Position numbers and translations under genes: made by a program. From NCBI RefSeq assembly GCF_013373865.1, contig NC_050468.1, forward strand, positions 537,846-601,845: 64,000 bases of DNA. Direction: 5' to 3'. The first letter of the stretch is position 1. Every line of letters starts with the position of its first letter. A model generated the notes under the pieces. That model made no database searches and had not been told where the DNA came from. It saw only the letters and a program-made list of their open reading frames with translations. Of the stretch, positions 25,026 to 35,239 are shown one piece after another. This DNA is from Monomorium pharaonis. Taxonomy: Eukaryota > Arthropoda > Insecta > Hymenoptera > Formicidae.

Positions 25026-25274
25026 ATGCCACCCAATAGATGGCAATCCGAGAGCGAAATTGCAACAACCAAAAGTGTATCGAAGAAACTGCAGAGACTC
25101 AGCGACATACATGTGCCTAAAGACGACAGTTTAAATTATAGAATTTTGAACTTCAATTCGGTGTTTGCTGAAATTTCGCAGCTTGTAAAGTGCAAACAAT
25201 ATGGCGGTAAGCAAGGCTGTTTGTTTCAGGAGTGGAGAGTCAAGTATAGACACGTTAGAAAAGGACGGATCTGA
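25026..25274 (+). pseudogene. Mutator-like transposase, N-terminal fragment
   Basis: The segment KLQRLSDIHVPKDDSLNYR followed by ILNFNSVFAEISQLVKCKQ resembles the conserved start of the insect Mutator-like transposase domain family, where the KCKQ cysteine begins a zinc-binding pair. The similarity ends after KCKQYGG, where the second cysteine is displaced and unrelated sequence follows. It starts with an ATG at 25026 close to a terminal repeat, so it is the 5' end of an element whose body is missing here. The C-terminus of a related element lies at 37204-37404. Confidence 0.6.
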
Positions 25275-25429
25275 TCTAGACGTTGAAAAGAGACGGATAT
25301 TTCCTCGTCTTGCCTCTCGCCCCTACGCGCCGATAGGCACACGTATAGGCTAGAAAAGGACGAATCTAAACGTTGAAAAGAGAGAGACTGGGTACAATTC
25401 CTCGTCTTGCCTCTCGCCCCTTACATGCC

Positions 25430-25725
25430 TACAAGGTTGACGACAATGACGACGACGACGTATCTTACACTTGATAAAATTTTTGACATTTGGACTTTGC
25501 GTCGTGATATCTCCTCCCATAGGTTACGTAGAGGAAAAATAAAAGCAGTTTTCTTATACAAATCGACCCCAAGCTTTCGATTGAGCCTACTTAGAACTCG
25601 ATCGATTTAGCCGTTTCCGTGATCCGATAATCTAGAGTGCTCGCAAGAGTCGCATACTTGTAAAAGAACACGGTCAATCTCGCGCTGCGCGTTCACTTGG
25701 CGCGAGCCACTACCGTGTCTCTTGA
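25430..25725 (+). repeat. Interspersed repeat also present in the palindrome arms
   Basis: About 85-90% similar by eye to 15550-15812 and, inverted, 13848-14110. It shares GATATCTCCTCCCATAGG-like, CGATTGAGCCTA and GGCGCGAGCCACTACCGTG words. No convincing coding function. Confidence 0.6.
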
Positions 25726-25824
25726 TATGCCGTAGCAACGATGGTTTTGCTGTCACAGCAAAACTATTTTTCTCCGTGTACTTGTATTCATTTACATAAA
25801 CATTCTTATATAAATATTTCATAC

Positions 25825-26766
25825 CCCAGACAGCACATGTAGATTATGAGAACGATAATAGGATATTGCGAAAGTATATTGCAATATTCGTATAATATTA
25901 GAGATACGTCTGTGATATGGCGAGTATATACTCATAACGTACTATGTCCGCGTTGCCTTATCCCATAGAATTTCGCTGGCAGTTTATGAGAATATACCGA
26001 ATATATCTTAAGAATGTTATACGTATGTCTAAAGTATATCTTCAGTATATTCACAATATGTCTACAGTATGTTCACATTATATGGGCTCATGCATAATGA
26101 GAGGAATAAGGAACAAGGAATTAAACATACAGAATTAGCAAGAAGAAATAAGAAGAGGAATTAATCATTTCGCACATCAGGAAGCTATCGCAAAAAATGA
26201 AGCGTAATATCTGTTAAATACGCTGGGGTGCTTTGGGAAATTATGCTCAGATAATTGTAGGTTATAACCTAAATAATATATGTATATATACAATATATAT
26301 ATATTATTATAGTTTACGTTACTATATTATATCTTATGTACATACCAGAGTTATCTGGGCGTAATTCCTGAGAAAACCACGTTGTCCGTGAGTTCGTGTT
26401 CGCACGTTCACACCCTACACTTCACCACGTGTCTGCATCACACGGCAGACGAAAATGCGTAACGTTACAGATCATAGATAGCGTTGACATGATTCACTTT
26501 CGATATTACGCGGATATTTTGGAAATATGTGATAGATATACATGAGATATATCATAGGATATTTTACGGATGTTTTGAGTATATTAGATATAATCTCAGT
26601 ATATTCAGTAGGAGTTGCGAAGTTCAGTCGCTATATTCTAAGTTTATCTTGAGGATATATCAAAATGACATTCTACGTTATATGAATGTTTTACGTATAT
26701 TCGGTATGATCACAGTACATTACGTATGAGAGTATAATATTCGTACGATATCTGGTGCTGTCTGGG
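25825..26766. mobile_element. CCCAGACAGCAC element, GTATATT/ATATAC-rich interior
   Basis: Ends CCCAGACAGCAC and GTGCTGTCTGGG are exact inverted repeats. The 940-bp interior is made of many degenerate GTATATT, ATATAC and GATATAT words on both strands, with a less repetitive middle at about 26090-26480 that may be a second insertion. No gene. Confidence 0.75.
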
Positions 26767-26909
26767 ACATATATAAAAAAATATTGCTTAAATTTTGCAA
26801 TAAAATAAATTAACATTATTAATAAAAAAAATTGTTTAATTAGAATTTGTCTGAAATTATAAAATATTATAAATTATAAAATTTATAATATGCAATGGAA
26901 ATTAATTTT

Positions 26910-27087
26910 CCCAGATAGCACAGAGAGTTCAAAAAGAATTCAATTGTATGTTACCAATTATGTCACCAATTATGAATTCTTTTTGAGATCTTTTTTATAA
27001 AAAGAATTCTTTTTGCATCTTAAAAAGAATTCATAATTGATGATATATTATTGAGTTCTTTTTGAATATCTGTGTTATCTCTGTGCT
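26910..27087. mobile_element. CCCAGATAGCACAG element, GAATTC-rich interior (right end eroded)
   Basis: The left end CCCAGATAGCACAGAGA is followed by repeated AAAAGAATTC/GAATTCTTTTT words (four GAATTC sites in 100 bp) that make the body palindromic. The right end reads CTGTGTTATCTCTGTGC, a decayed complement. Same terminus as 25825-26766 but unrelated interior. Confidence 0.65.
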
Positions 27088-27607
27088 TTAATTATGTGAA
27101 CGATAAACTCTGTTTACGCGCGCATACATATGAAAATAAAATTACTTATTCTATAATATAAAAATGGTATTTTTATACAAATTTAATGCAAACACATTAT
27201 TATATATATTTTAATCAAACATAAAAGTATATATATAATTGTATCGATTTTCAAAAATGGCGTGGTTAAAAGTAGAGGTGCTGGGGAGCACTGCTTATAG
27301 AGAGCTTCGGAGTGAGAAGTGATGTGCTGGGGAAAGAGTGAAAAGAGAGAAATAAGAAGTGGAGATTCGGGAAGAGGAGGTCGGAGGATGTTCGGGTAAT
27401 TGGAGGGAAGTGAAGGGAAATAGGAACAGGGAAGAAATGAGAGAGAAAAAGTCGGAGAATTTTTGGAGTTGAGAGAGAAAAGTATGGAGACAACGAACAG
27501 GAAGAAGAAGACAGAGAGGGCGCCAGGAGGAGAAGTCAGATGGAGAGAGGAGATAAAGAGAGAGGCGGAAAAAGAAGGCAGATGGCGGGAGTAGAACAGT
27601 GGTATGG

Positions 27608-28120
27608 AAACAGAGATATCCATAGAGCTTGTATTAATGGAGGAGCCTTGGTGCATCGCGACGCGCGCGGGGAGAATCGACAGAGAGGTGGAGATATTCT
27701 GTCATTTTTCGTGTGGGAACAGGTTCGTAACTATACAATCTGAAACCCGATTCTCGAACTTGTACGAAAAAAAATTGCTTACAAAGATAACACTGTGCAT
27801 TCATTAAATGGTACATAATTTAAAATCTAAAAGATGCATGCCAATCAATGAATGCACAGTATTACTTTCGTATGTAAAAATTTTTTGTATTAATTGTAAC
27901 AGCCCAAGGCCCAAGTAGGCACCAAGTAGATAAGCTCGTACCTGTCGTACCGCTCGTATGCGCGCTTCTTTTTTTCTAGAAAACGGAGTGGTGGGGATGT
28001 CCAACACGAAAAGAGACAAAATATATGAGAATATATTCATGTCTCTGTCGATTCTCCCCGCGCGGACTCCGGCATATAGCAATGGCCCCTCCATTAATAC
28101 AAGCTCTATGGAGATATCAG
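27608..28120. repeat. Inverted repeat (~110-bp arms)
   Basis: 27608-27715 (GAGATATCCATAGAGCTTG ... CGGGGAGAATCGACAGAGA) is repeated inverted at 28003-28120 with several mismatches, around 290 bp of unrelated AT-rich sequence. It lies between two purine-rich blocks. Role unknown; it looks like a rearranged LINE leader. Confidence 0.6.
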
Positions 28121-29227
28121 AAAAAAAGATTGGCGCCATCTAGAGAAAGGAGGAGGGTGGCAGCAATGGAGCAGTGAGACATCTGGCAAGACACGCAAGA
28201 AGATAGAGTAAGGTTGGCAGGAATGTTAAGGCAGGTTGGTAGCGTGTTTAGGAACGCTGAGTTCAAAAACACGTGGTTCTTCGTAGCGGTGCGAGGCGAT
28301 GTTAGAAAAGTCAGTAAGTGAGAAAGTGTGATTCGAGAAGACGTGGATATAGAGCGGAAGAGTGAGAGAGCGTGAAGAGCAGATTGAGAGGCGTAGTGGT
28401 AAGAAGAGGGAAAGAAGTGTGGCCAGCAAAGAAGATGGAAGAATTGGGAAGAGAAATGAGAAGATTGAGAGTAGAGATAACGAGAGGGCTGAAGGAGGTG
28501 AGAGAGAGGTTAAGATGCTTGGAAGAGAGACTGGAGGCGCTGGAAGGAGAAGGGCTGAGACAGGAGGAAAAGGAGGCGAGAGAGTCTAAAGAGAGGAGCT
28601 CACGGAAAGACGGAGGCAGAAGAAGTGGGAATGGAGTGGAGCAGAGGGAAGAGGACGAGGAAGGGAGAGTGACGAGGGAGAAGAGGAACGGACAGGAAGA
28701 CTAAGGGGGAGGCAGAGTGAGGGGAGTGGTGCGATCGGGTGAAGACAAGGGAGAGGAGAAGAGGTGGGATAACGAGGGTGAGAAGAAAGGAGAGCAGGAA
28801 GAAGGTGGAGAGAGAAGGAAGGAAGGCGGAAGCGAGGGAAGCAGAGAGGAAGAGACGCGAGAAGAAGAGGCGAGGAAAAAAAGGGAAAGAGGTAGTCAAG
28901 AAGGAAAGAGAGAAGAAGGAAGACAGGCAGGAGAAGGTGGCGTGGAAAGGAGAGGAAACACGTGGAAAGCGGAGGAGGGTGAAGATGGGATAAAGGATAA
29001 TGGGGGAAAAGGGGGCAGGGAAATGGAGGAGAGTGGAGAGAGAGATGAAAAAGTGGATGAGGGAAAGGGCAGAGAAGGAGGGCTGGGAAAGGATGAGAGG
29101 GGCGGAGAGGGGGAAAAGAATAAGGGAAGTAAAAAGGAGAAACATAATATGGAGGGGAGTGGAAGGGGAGGGCGCGATAAAAAAAAGAACGGTAATTGAG
29201 GGGATAATAAAAAGGGAACTAGGAAGG

Positions 29228-29529
29228 TGTAGGGATAAGTATGAATGTTATCACGCACGTGGCGTAATTAAATTAAGATCGTGTGAGGGATCGTCGCACG
29301 GAAGTCCCTACGACTTCCGTGTGTTACCGGGATAACTAACAGGACACTGGAGTCAAACAGTAACAACATTTATTGGAACGGAGGAAAGATATTACAGAGC
29401 ACGCCGGTAAGGCGTGTAGCGGAGCGCGGGACCAATGGCGGACTAATTTCCCGCCGGAAGAAGAAGGACCCACAGCGCCACGTAGGCGCGGGTCATGCGA
29501 TACATAGATGCGCATGGCTAGTCGCCACA
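29228..29529 (-). repeat. 3' LTR of the Gypsy element
   Basis: 302 bp, TG...CA ends on both strands (TGTAGGG ... GCCACA on +). Identical to 34938-35239 at fixed offset 5,710. Contains CGGAAGTCCCTACGACTTCCG, an inverted repeat, at about 29300-29320, and AATAAATG on the - strand near 29370. Confidence 0.95.
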
Positions 29530-29541
29530 CACTCCCCCCCG
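29530..29541 (-). promoter_or_regulatory. Polypurine tract
   Basis: The - strand reads CGGGGGGGAGTG immediately before the 3' LTR, the usual position of the plus-strand primer. Confidence 0.8.
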
Positions 29542-29948
29542 AGTGTTAACGATGGAGAGAATGTTTACAATAGGCACTTAAGTGGCTATAAATAATATCA
29601 CAATTCGTTGCGGTAGGAACAATCTTTTACAAGTTAACGCTGCTTACAACTATGTAGTATACGCAGGTTGAATGCAATTGCAAAACGAAGAGGTATAAAA
29701 TTTCTTAAACGTAACGCTGCTTAGAACTAGAGAGTAGACGCAACTTGAGTACGAAAGGTACTAGAAAATAGAAATTCTTTGAACGTAGCGCTGCTTAGAA
29801 CTAATGAGTAGACGCAGACTAGGCGGAACAATAAAGAATACTAATTGATACCAGAACAAAACGCTTAAGACTAATACAAAAATGTGGACTTAAAACTAGC
29901 GCACGCAAGACTATATACTTAGTGACGGAATTTTCACAGTCTTTAGTG

Positions 29949-32900
29949 TTACAACTTGAATTGCACTTTTTTCTTTGGACCGGAGTACGTTTTCAGAGAT
30001 CCTTGAGGAGGATTTACAGAGGTCGGAGTCTTATCCGCTTGCTCGGACGATGACGGAATCTTAACTAACGGAGGATCGTCTGAATCGCCGGGTAAGAGGT
30101 GCGCGGGTTTAAGACGTTCAACGGAAATTGACACAGGTCTGCCGTTGACCTCAATAGAAAAAACTTTGTCGGTGGTACGTTCGAGCACCTTGTAGGGGCC
30201 GGAGTACGGTCGCTCCAAGGGCTTCTTAACGTTGTCCTTGCGTAAGAAAACATGAGAACAGGAAAATAGATCCTTAAAAACAAATGCGCGTTTTTTATAA
30301 TGATGCGCGACCGGAACTAGCTTCACCCGACGCATGTGCTGCCGGAAATCCTCGACAAAGATCTGAGGATCCGGAGAGAAATCCTCCTGGAGAAAGAATT
30401 CACCAGGGATTCTTAAGACGGTGCCGTAGAGAAACTCGGCAGGCGAGACTTTGGTGTCGAGACGTACGTGCGTACGTAAACCAAGTAGAACGGTCGGGAG
30501 AACCTTAGTCCAATCGGGAGAGTCATGGCACATAATGGCCGCCTTCAATGAACGATGCCAACGTTCGACCATGCCGTTAGACGCAGGGTGATATGCCGTA
30601 GTGCGAATCCGTCTGCAACCTAAGAATTTGAGCAGGGCCGAAAAGAGTTGCGACTCGAACTGAGTGCCTTGATCAGTCGTAAGTATACGAGGTGCACCGA
30701 ATCGAGCGATCCAATTCTCGTAAAACGCTTTAGCCACCGTTTGAGCAGTAATATCTGCGATAGGAATCGCTTCTGGCCAGCGAGAGAAACGGTCGATCAT
30801 GGTCAGGCAATACGTGAAACCATTACTGGGCTGCAAAGGTCCGACGATATCTAAATGAATATGGTCAAAGCGCCCGTCTGGCGCGGTAAACTGCGCGGGC
30901 TCGAGCTTGACATGTCGGGAAACCTTGCTTTGTTGGCAATCAATGCACTTGCTTGCCCAATCTGTAACGTCATGAGAAAGGTTAGGCCAAATGTAACGTT
31001 GTCGGATGACACGATCAGTAACCTTCGCGCTAGGATGCGCGGGGTTATGGAAAAGGTCGAAGACCTGTCTTCTTAGAGATACCGGAATGTAGGGCCGTAT
31101 CGAGTTCCCTGACAATTCGCAGTAGAGCTCCGTGTTAGAAGTTCCCCAAATTAATTTTTTAAGCCTTAAAGAAGAAGAGTTGGAGGCCAGCAAATGCTTA
31201 AGCTCCTCGTCCTCTCTTTGCTGAGCGGCAAGGTCGACCAACTCGATCTCAACTGGGAGGCGGAGAGCCTCGATTCGAGAAAGGCTATCGGCAACTACGT
31301 TGTCCGAACCTGCAAGATATTCAAACGCTGTAGTGAATTGAGCTATGAATGACAGCTGTCGAGCTTGCCTCGGAGAAGCCTTATCAGCACGCTGATTAAA
31401 GGCATAAACAAGAGGTTTATGGTCCGTGAGGACTTTGAAAATGCGACCTTCGAGGAAGTGTCGGAAAAATTTAATGGACTCATAGATAGCAGTCAGTTCG
31501 CGATCATACGCGCTGTAATTCCTTTGGGCGGGCGTAAATTTACGTGAAAAGAAAGCCAGAGGCTTCCAACCCTCAGGAAATTTTTGCTCGAGGACGGCCC
31601 CCATCGAAAAATCCAAAGCATCTGAAACAAGACGAGTTTCTGCCGAAGCGGAAGGGTGAGCCAACAACGCGGCGTTAGCCAGGTCAGATTTTGTTGTAGC
31701 AAACGCGGTTTCAGCCTCGGGAGTCCAAGAAATTTCACGCTTGTCGTTCTTACGCGGATCGGTAAGGTAGACATGTAAAGGTGCCTGCACACGGGCAGCA
31801 TGTGGAAGACTACGTCTGTAAAAATTTACTGCACCGAGAAAACGGCGTAAATCCGCAACGGTATGCGGTTTCGGAAAGTTGCTGATGGCAGCAACTTTTT
31901 CCGAGGAAGGCTTGATGCCATCTTTATTGACGAGATGTCCGAGAAACGTAATTTCCGGCACACCAAGGATGCATTTCGACGGGTTGATTACTAACCCGAA
32001 TTCTTTGAGTTTTTGCAAGACAATGCGTAGATGCTCCCTATGTTCTTCTTCGGAGGAGGAGGCGATAAGGATATCATCTATGTATACAAAAGCGAAGTCC
32101 AAGTCTCTCAGCGCGTGATGGATATACCGCTGGAATGTTTGAGCGGCATTCCGCAAACCGAAAGTCATGCAAACAAACTCGAATAAACCGAACGGGGTTA
32201 TCACCGCCGTTTTCGGAATGTCAGCCTCAGCCACCGGGATCTGATGGTAGGCTTTAAATAAGTCAAGGGACGAAAAAATGTTTTTCCCCAACAGGTTGGC
32301 GGAAAAATCGTGTAAGTATGGAATTGGGTATTTGTCCGGAATAGTCACGGCATTAAGGCGACGGTAGTCACCGCAAAAACGCCATTCGCCGCTTTTCTTG
32401 CGCACCAAGTGCGCCGGACTAGCCCACGGGCTACAGGAAGGCCTGCAAATGCCCAACTCCATAAGACGTTTTATTTCGGCCTTAGCCGCCTTTAATTTGT
32501 CGGGAGGAAGCCGACGAGGCCGCTCCGTGCATGGAGGACCGGTAGTCAAAATATGGTGTTCGACAGCACCTGCGACGGGGGAAGCCGATTTCGCGGAACC
32601 AATAACCTGCGGAAATTTCGCCAGAATATCCGCGAAGGTAGAACTGTTGTCAACCATCGATATTTTGGTTTCGGGGACGTTCAATACCCGGCCGATGGTC
32701 GCGAGAGACGTGACGCTGTCGACAAGCCGACGCCCGTGTAAGTTAACGATTAGTTTATAATGCGAAAGCACATCCGCGCCGAGGATGGCATACGGTACGT
32801 CAGCGACTCGGAAACACCACGTGATTGGGCGGCGCAAGCCTAAGTCAAGAGTAAGACGGCGTTCACCATAAGTATTTATCTTGGTGTTATTCGCGGCAAA

Positions 32901-33116
32901 GAGTTGAAGCTCGGAAGGAGCTGAACGATCGCGTAACGAGGCGGGGAGTATCGAAATCTCCGCGCCCGTGTCAACCAGAAAACGTTGACCGGAAGTCCGA
33001 TCGTACACGTGCAGACGGCTTTGTGTCGCCCCCTCGTCCCGAACCGTCTCCGCGCGGGACGGGCGCTCTAGTTTTCCGAGTCGCCTTCGTCCTTCCACGT
33101 ACACGGTTTTCGGCAA
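29949..33116 (-). CDS. pol: Gypsy Pol polyprotein (protease, RT, RNase H, integrase)
   Basis: 1055-residue open frame without breaks. Order: aspartic protease with DTGAEISIL (about residue 49); reverse transcriptase with WRFCGDYRRLN and the YIDDILIAS active site (about 345); RNase H with VSDALDFSMGA and TDHKPL; integrase with an HHCC zinc finger (HNPAHPS ... CIDCQQS) and the DDE core (HLDIVGPL, TTDQGTQFES, Glu in NGMVERWH). The C-terminal part (RPYSGPYKVLERTTD) fits a GPY/F-type module. No chromodomain seen. Its frame is -1 relative to gag and overlaps gag's end by about 49 nt, so it is probably made by ribosomal frameshifting. A GGAAAAC stretch just before the gag stop is the best slip site. 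It opens at a non-ATG codon, as expected. Confidence 0.95.
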   Translation of the reverse strand: MPKTVYVEGRRRLGKLERPSRAETVRDEGATQSRLHVYDRTSGQRFLVDTGAEISILPASLRDRSAPSELQLFAANNTKINTYGERRLTLDLGLRRPITWCFRVADVPYAILGADVLSHYKLIVNLHGRRLVDSVTSLATIGRVLNVPETKISMVDNSSTFADILAKFPQVIGSAKSASPVAGAVEHHILTTGPPCTERPRRLPPDKLKAAKAEIKRLMELGICRPSCSPWASPAHLVRKKSGEWRFCGDYRRLNAVTIPDKYPIPYLHDFSANLLGKNIFSSLDLFKAYHQIPVAEADIPKTAVITPFGLFEFVCMTFGLRNAAQTFQRYIHHALRDLDFAFVYIDDILIASSSEEEHREHLRIVLQKLKEFGLVINPSKCILGVPEITFLGHLVNKDGIKPSSEKVAAISNFPKPHTVADLRRFLGAVNFYRRSLPHAARVQAPLHVYLTDPRKNDKREISWTPEAETAFATTKSDLANAALLAHPSASAETRLVSDALDFSMGAVLEQKFPEGWKPLAFFSRKFTPAQRNYSAYDRELTAIYESIKFFRHFLEGRIFKVLTDHKPLVYAFNQRADKASPRQARQLSFIAQFTTAFEYLAGSDNVVADSLSRIEALRLPVEIELVDLAAQQREDEELKHLLASNSSSLRLKKLIWGTSNTELYCELSGNSIRPYIPVSLRRQVFDLFHNPAHPSAKVTDRVIRQRYIWPNLSHDVTDWASKCIDCQQSKVSRHVKLEPAQFTAPDGRFDHIHLDIVGPLQPSNGFTYCLTMIDRFSRWPEAIPIADITAQTVAKAFYENWIARFGAPRILTTDQGTQFESQLFSALLKFLGCRRIRTTAYHPASNGMVERWHRSLKAAIMCHDSPDWTKVLPTVLLGLRTHVRLDTKVSPAEFLYGTVLRIPGEFFLQEDFSPDPQIFVEDFRQHMRRVKLVPVAHHYKKRAFVFKDLFSCSHVFLRKDNVKKPLERPYSGPYKVLERTTDKVFSIEVNGRPVSISVERLKPAHLLPGDSDDPPLVKIPSSSEQADKTPTSVNPPQGSLKTYSGPKKKVQFKL

Positions 33117-33991
33117 GACGTCGCCTTCGAGCCGTATTTTCTATGGACATAGCAGTAGCCGGACTGCTTGTCCGAACTATCTACCGCGTCACCCTTTTTA
33201 TTAGAATTTCGCTTGCGCGACGGCGAACGCGCTCGACTAGGTTTAACCAAATGGTTGGTGAGAGTCTGTAACTGCTTAGTGATTTTATCCAGCCTCTCGT
33301 CCAAGCTCGGAGGAGCAGCGGATTTGTCTCGTTTACGGCCCTTAGCGGGCGCGACCGTGGCGACTGCGGCGACATTACCTGCTCCCGCGTCGGAAGCTTC
33401 GACGAACTTATCCGCCATAACGGCTAATCGATTTAGGTCTGAGACCTCGGAGACCATGAGAACAGCCCGGCACGGAGCCGGCAACTGATCTAGGAAAACA
33501 GTACGCAACACATCCTCCGAGCAACCCGAATCTAATGCGCGGAGGCGCGTTAATACGAGCGACGGCTTGCCGCAGGTCGAGACCTGGCCCTTGATCAATT
33601 GTCGCAGACGCGATTCGGACGAGCTACCATACGTCGCGATCAGCCGAGCCTTGATCTGCTCGTAAATATCCGCGGGACGCGGCTCCGCCGTCAATAAGTC
33701 CTGGACGGTCTGGAGCGCTTCTAAATCTAGTTTTTCGGCGATGAAATCCGCTCTCGTCACCGAATTCCTGATTCCGGCGTTTCTAAGGGTTATCTCAGCC
33801 TGAACAAACCAGATCGCGGGGTTGTCGCGACAGAAGTTCGCAATCTTAGGCTGCCGATACAACGCCGCGACATTCCCAGGCGCCGCGACGTCGACGGCCT
33901 GCTGGGCATCCTGAGCGCCCCGGAGGCGGGCGATCTCATCGCGCAGCGAAGCGAGCTCGGCTAGTAACACGCGGTCTTCCTCGTTAGGCAT
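33068..33991 (-). CDS. gag: Gypsy Gag protein with CHCC knuckle
   Basis: 307 residues from the ATG at 33991 (MPNEEDRVLLAEL); the frame is open further upstream, but that part reads as leader. The capsid-like region (FCRDNPAIWFVQAEITLR) resembles the DUF7041-type Gag of insect Gypsy elements. A basic linker (KPSRARSPSRKRNSNKKG) precedes a C-terminal zinc knuckle CYVHRKYGSKATSCRKPC, spaced C-x2-H-x9-C-x3-C, i.e. CHCC. Gag would package the RNA and form the particle. It ends at TAG 33068, inside the start of pol. Confidence 0.9.
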   Translation of the reverse strand: MPNEEDRVLLAELASLRDEIARLRGAQDAQQAVDVAAPGNVAALYRQPKIANFCRDNPAIWFVQAEITLRNAGIRNSVTRADFIAEKLDLEALQTVQDLLTAEPRPADIYEQIKARLIATYGSSSESRLRQLIKGQVSTCGKPSLVLTRLRALDSGCSEDVLRTVFLDQLPAPCRAVLMVSEVSDLNRLAVMADKFVEASDAGAGNVAAVATVAPAKGRKRDKSAAPPSLDERLDKITKQLQTLTNHLVKPSRARSPSRKRNSNKKGDAVDSSDKQSGYCYVHRKYGSKATSCRKPCTWKDEGDSEN

Positions 33992-34318
33992 TTTCGAACG
34001 ATGCGAGCGCGACGCGCGAACGATAAAAAAAAACAGAAACGAAACGCCTCCTCGAACCCTGGGACCACGCGCGAGACCGCACGGCAACGCGCGTGGTGAC
34101 AAAAGAAATGTCTCACGGAAACAGATGCCGCACGAGCGAGGCGTACGCGGCCACGAGCGAGGGGACCGGGGGGTAACCAACGCGCGTAGCAACAAGGAAT
34201 GCGCCAACCCGTTACAAAAATGACAGAGCACTAACGCTGAGAAACGCCGGAATTACAAAATTAGACTAACTAGCGCGATGACGCCATTGCGAGGAATATC
34301 GGAGACCCAAAGAATTTC

Positions 34319-34735
34319 TCACGATATTCCACGCAGTATCGAACAAAAATAAGGGTACCGGGAAGATGACCGCAGAGGCAGTGGCCCGGACTGTCCCTGC
34401 GCCGCATCGGAAACGATGACGATGGCTGGAGTCACCTCAAAAATGGCGGTCCGTGGGGCGCTCTCCACGTGGTGGAAGTTCGTGCTGCGCGCGCGTCCCA
34501 AAACTCCAAATCGTTCCCGGCGAAGACGTGCTTCGCGCACGACCGTCGGAAGACGGATTTCTAGAATACGTGCTTCGCGCACGACCGTCGGAGGACGGAT
34601 TTCTTGAATACGTGCTTCGCGCACGACCGTCGGAGGACGGGTTTCTTGAAGCGGCGTAGCGCGCCGAACGTTGCTGCGGGTCCCAAACCGCAGGCAACGG
34701 TGCACAAGGGCGAAGAGAATGCACTCACGCGACAC
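34319..34735 (-). other. Open frame and 42-bp repeats in the Gypsy leader
   Basis: Three tandem 42-bp units start at 34527, 34569 and 34611 (CGTGCTTCGCGCACGACCG), each holding the palindrome CGTGCTTCGCGCACG. They keep two - strand frames open, one of 138 residues with repeated RPPTVVREAR. Position upstream of gag suggests a structured untranslated leader; whether the frame is translated is unknown. Confidence 0.6.
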
Positions 34736-34918
34736 GAAAATGTCGCCGCGCGCGCGCTCGCCTGGCGCGAGGCCGGCGCCGGTATGTTCTAGATCGAGCG
34801 TCCTGAGAAGGACGCTGGGACGACTTCGCCGAGCCCTCCGATTAAGTAAGGCTCAGGAGGAATGAGTCCGCCTTCACGCACTCCGTAGCTTTCACTCGCG
34901 ACGATTTTCCCGCGCAGA

Positions 34919-34936
34919 TCACGTCGGGGTCACCAA
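34919..34936 (-). promoter_or_regulatory. Primer-binding site, tRNA-Trp
   Basis: The - strand reads TGGTGACCCCGACGTGAT two bases after the 5' LTR. It is complementary to the 3' end of eukaryotic tRNA-Trp (...CACGTCGGGGTCACCA). Confidence 0.85.
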
Positions 34937-34937
34937 T

Positions 34938-35239
34938 TGTAGGGATAAGTATGAATGTTATCACGCACGTGGCGTAATTAAATTAAGATCGTGTGAGGGA
35001 TCGTCGCACGGAAGTCCCTACGACTTCCGTGTGTTACCGGGATAACTAACAGGACACTGGAGTCAAACAGTAACAACATTTATTGGAACGGAGGAAAGAT
35101 ATTACAGAGCACGCCGGTAAGGCGTGTAGCGGAGCGCGGGACCAATGGCGGACTAATTTCCCGCCGGAAGAAGAAGGACCCACAGCGCCACGTAGGCGCG
35201 GGTCATGCGATACATAGATGCGCATGGCTAGTCGCCACA
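34938..35239 (-). repeat. 5' LTR of the Gypsy element
   Basis: 302 bp, no difference found from 29228-29529 on line-by-line comparison. It provides the promoter for the - strand transcript. Confidence 0.95.

Larger units (their letters stand above)
29228..35239 (-). mobile_element. Complete Gypsy (CsRn1-type) LTR retrotransposon
   Basis: A 6,012-bp element on the - strand: 5' LTR 34938-35239, leader, gag, pol, purine tract, 3' LTR 29228-29529. The two 302-bp LTRs look identical base for base, and AAGG is duplicated at 29224-29227 and 35240-35243, so insertion is recent. The primer site after the 5' LTR matches the 3' end of tRNA-Trp, and Gag has a CHCC rather than CCHC knuckle; both are known hallmarks of the CsRn1/Kabuki lineage. 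There is no envelope gene. gag and pol are both open, so the copy may be active. Confidence 0.95.

Noticed and set aside
27183..29258. Long Ser/Pro/Phe-rich - strand frames
   Set aside because: Complement of a purine-rich LINE; pyrimidine-rich DNA rarely contains stops. The + strand has the ORF1-like segments.
30284..33271. Short + strand frames across the Gypsy element
   Set aside because: Shadows of the 1055-residue pol and of gag on the - strand.
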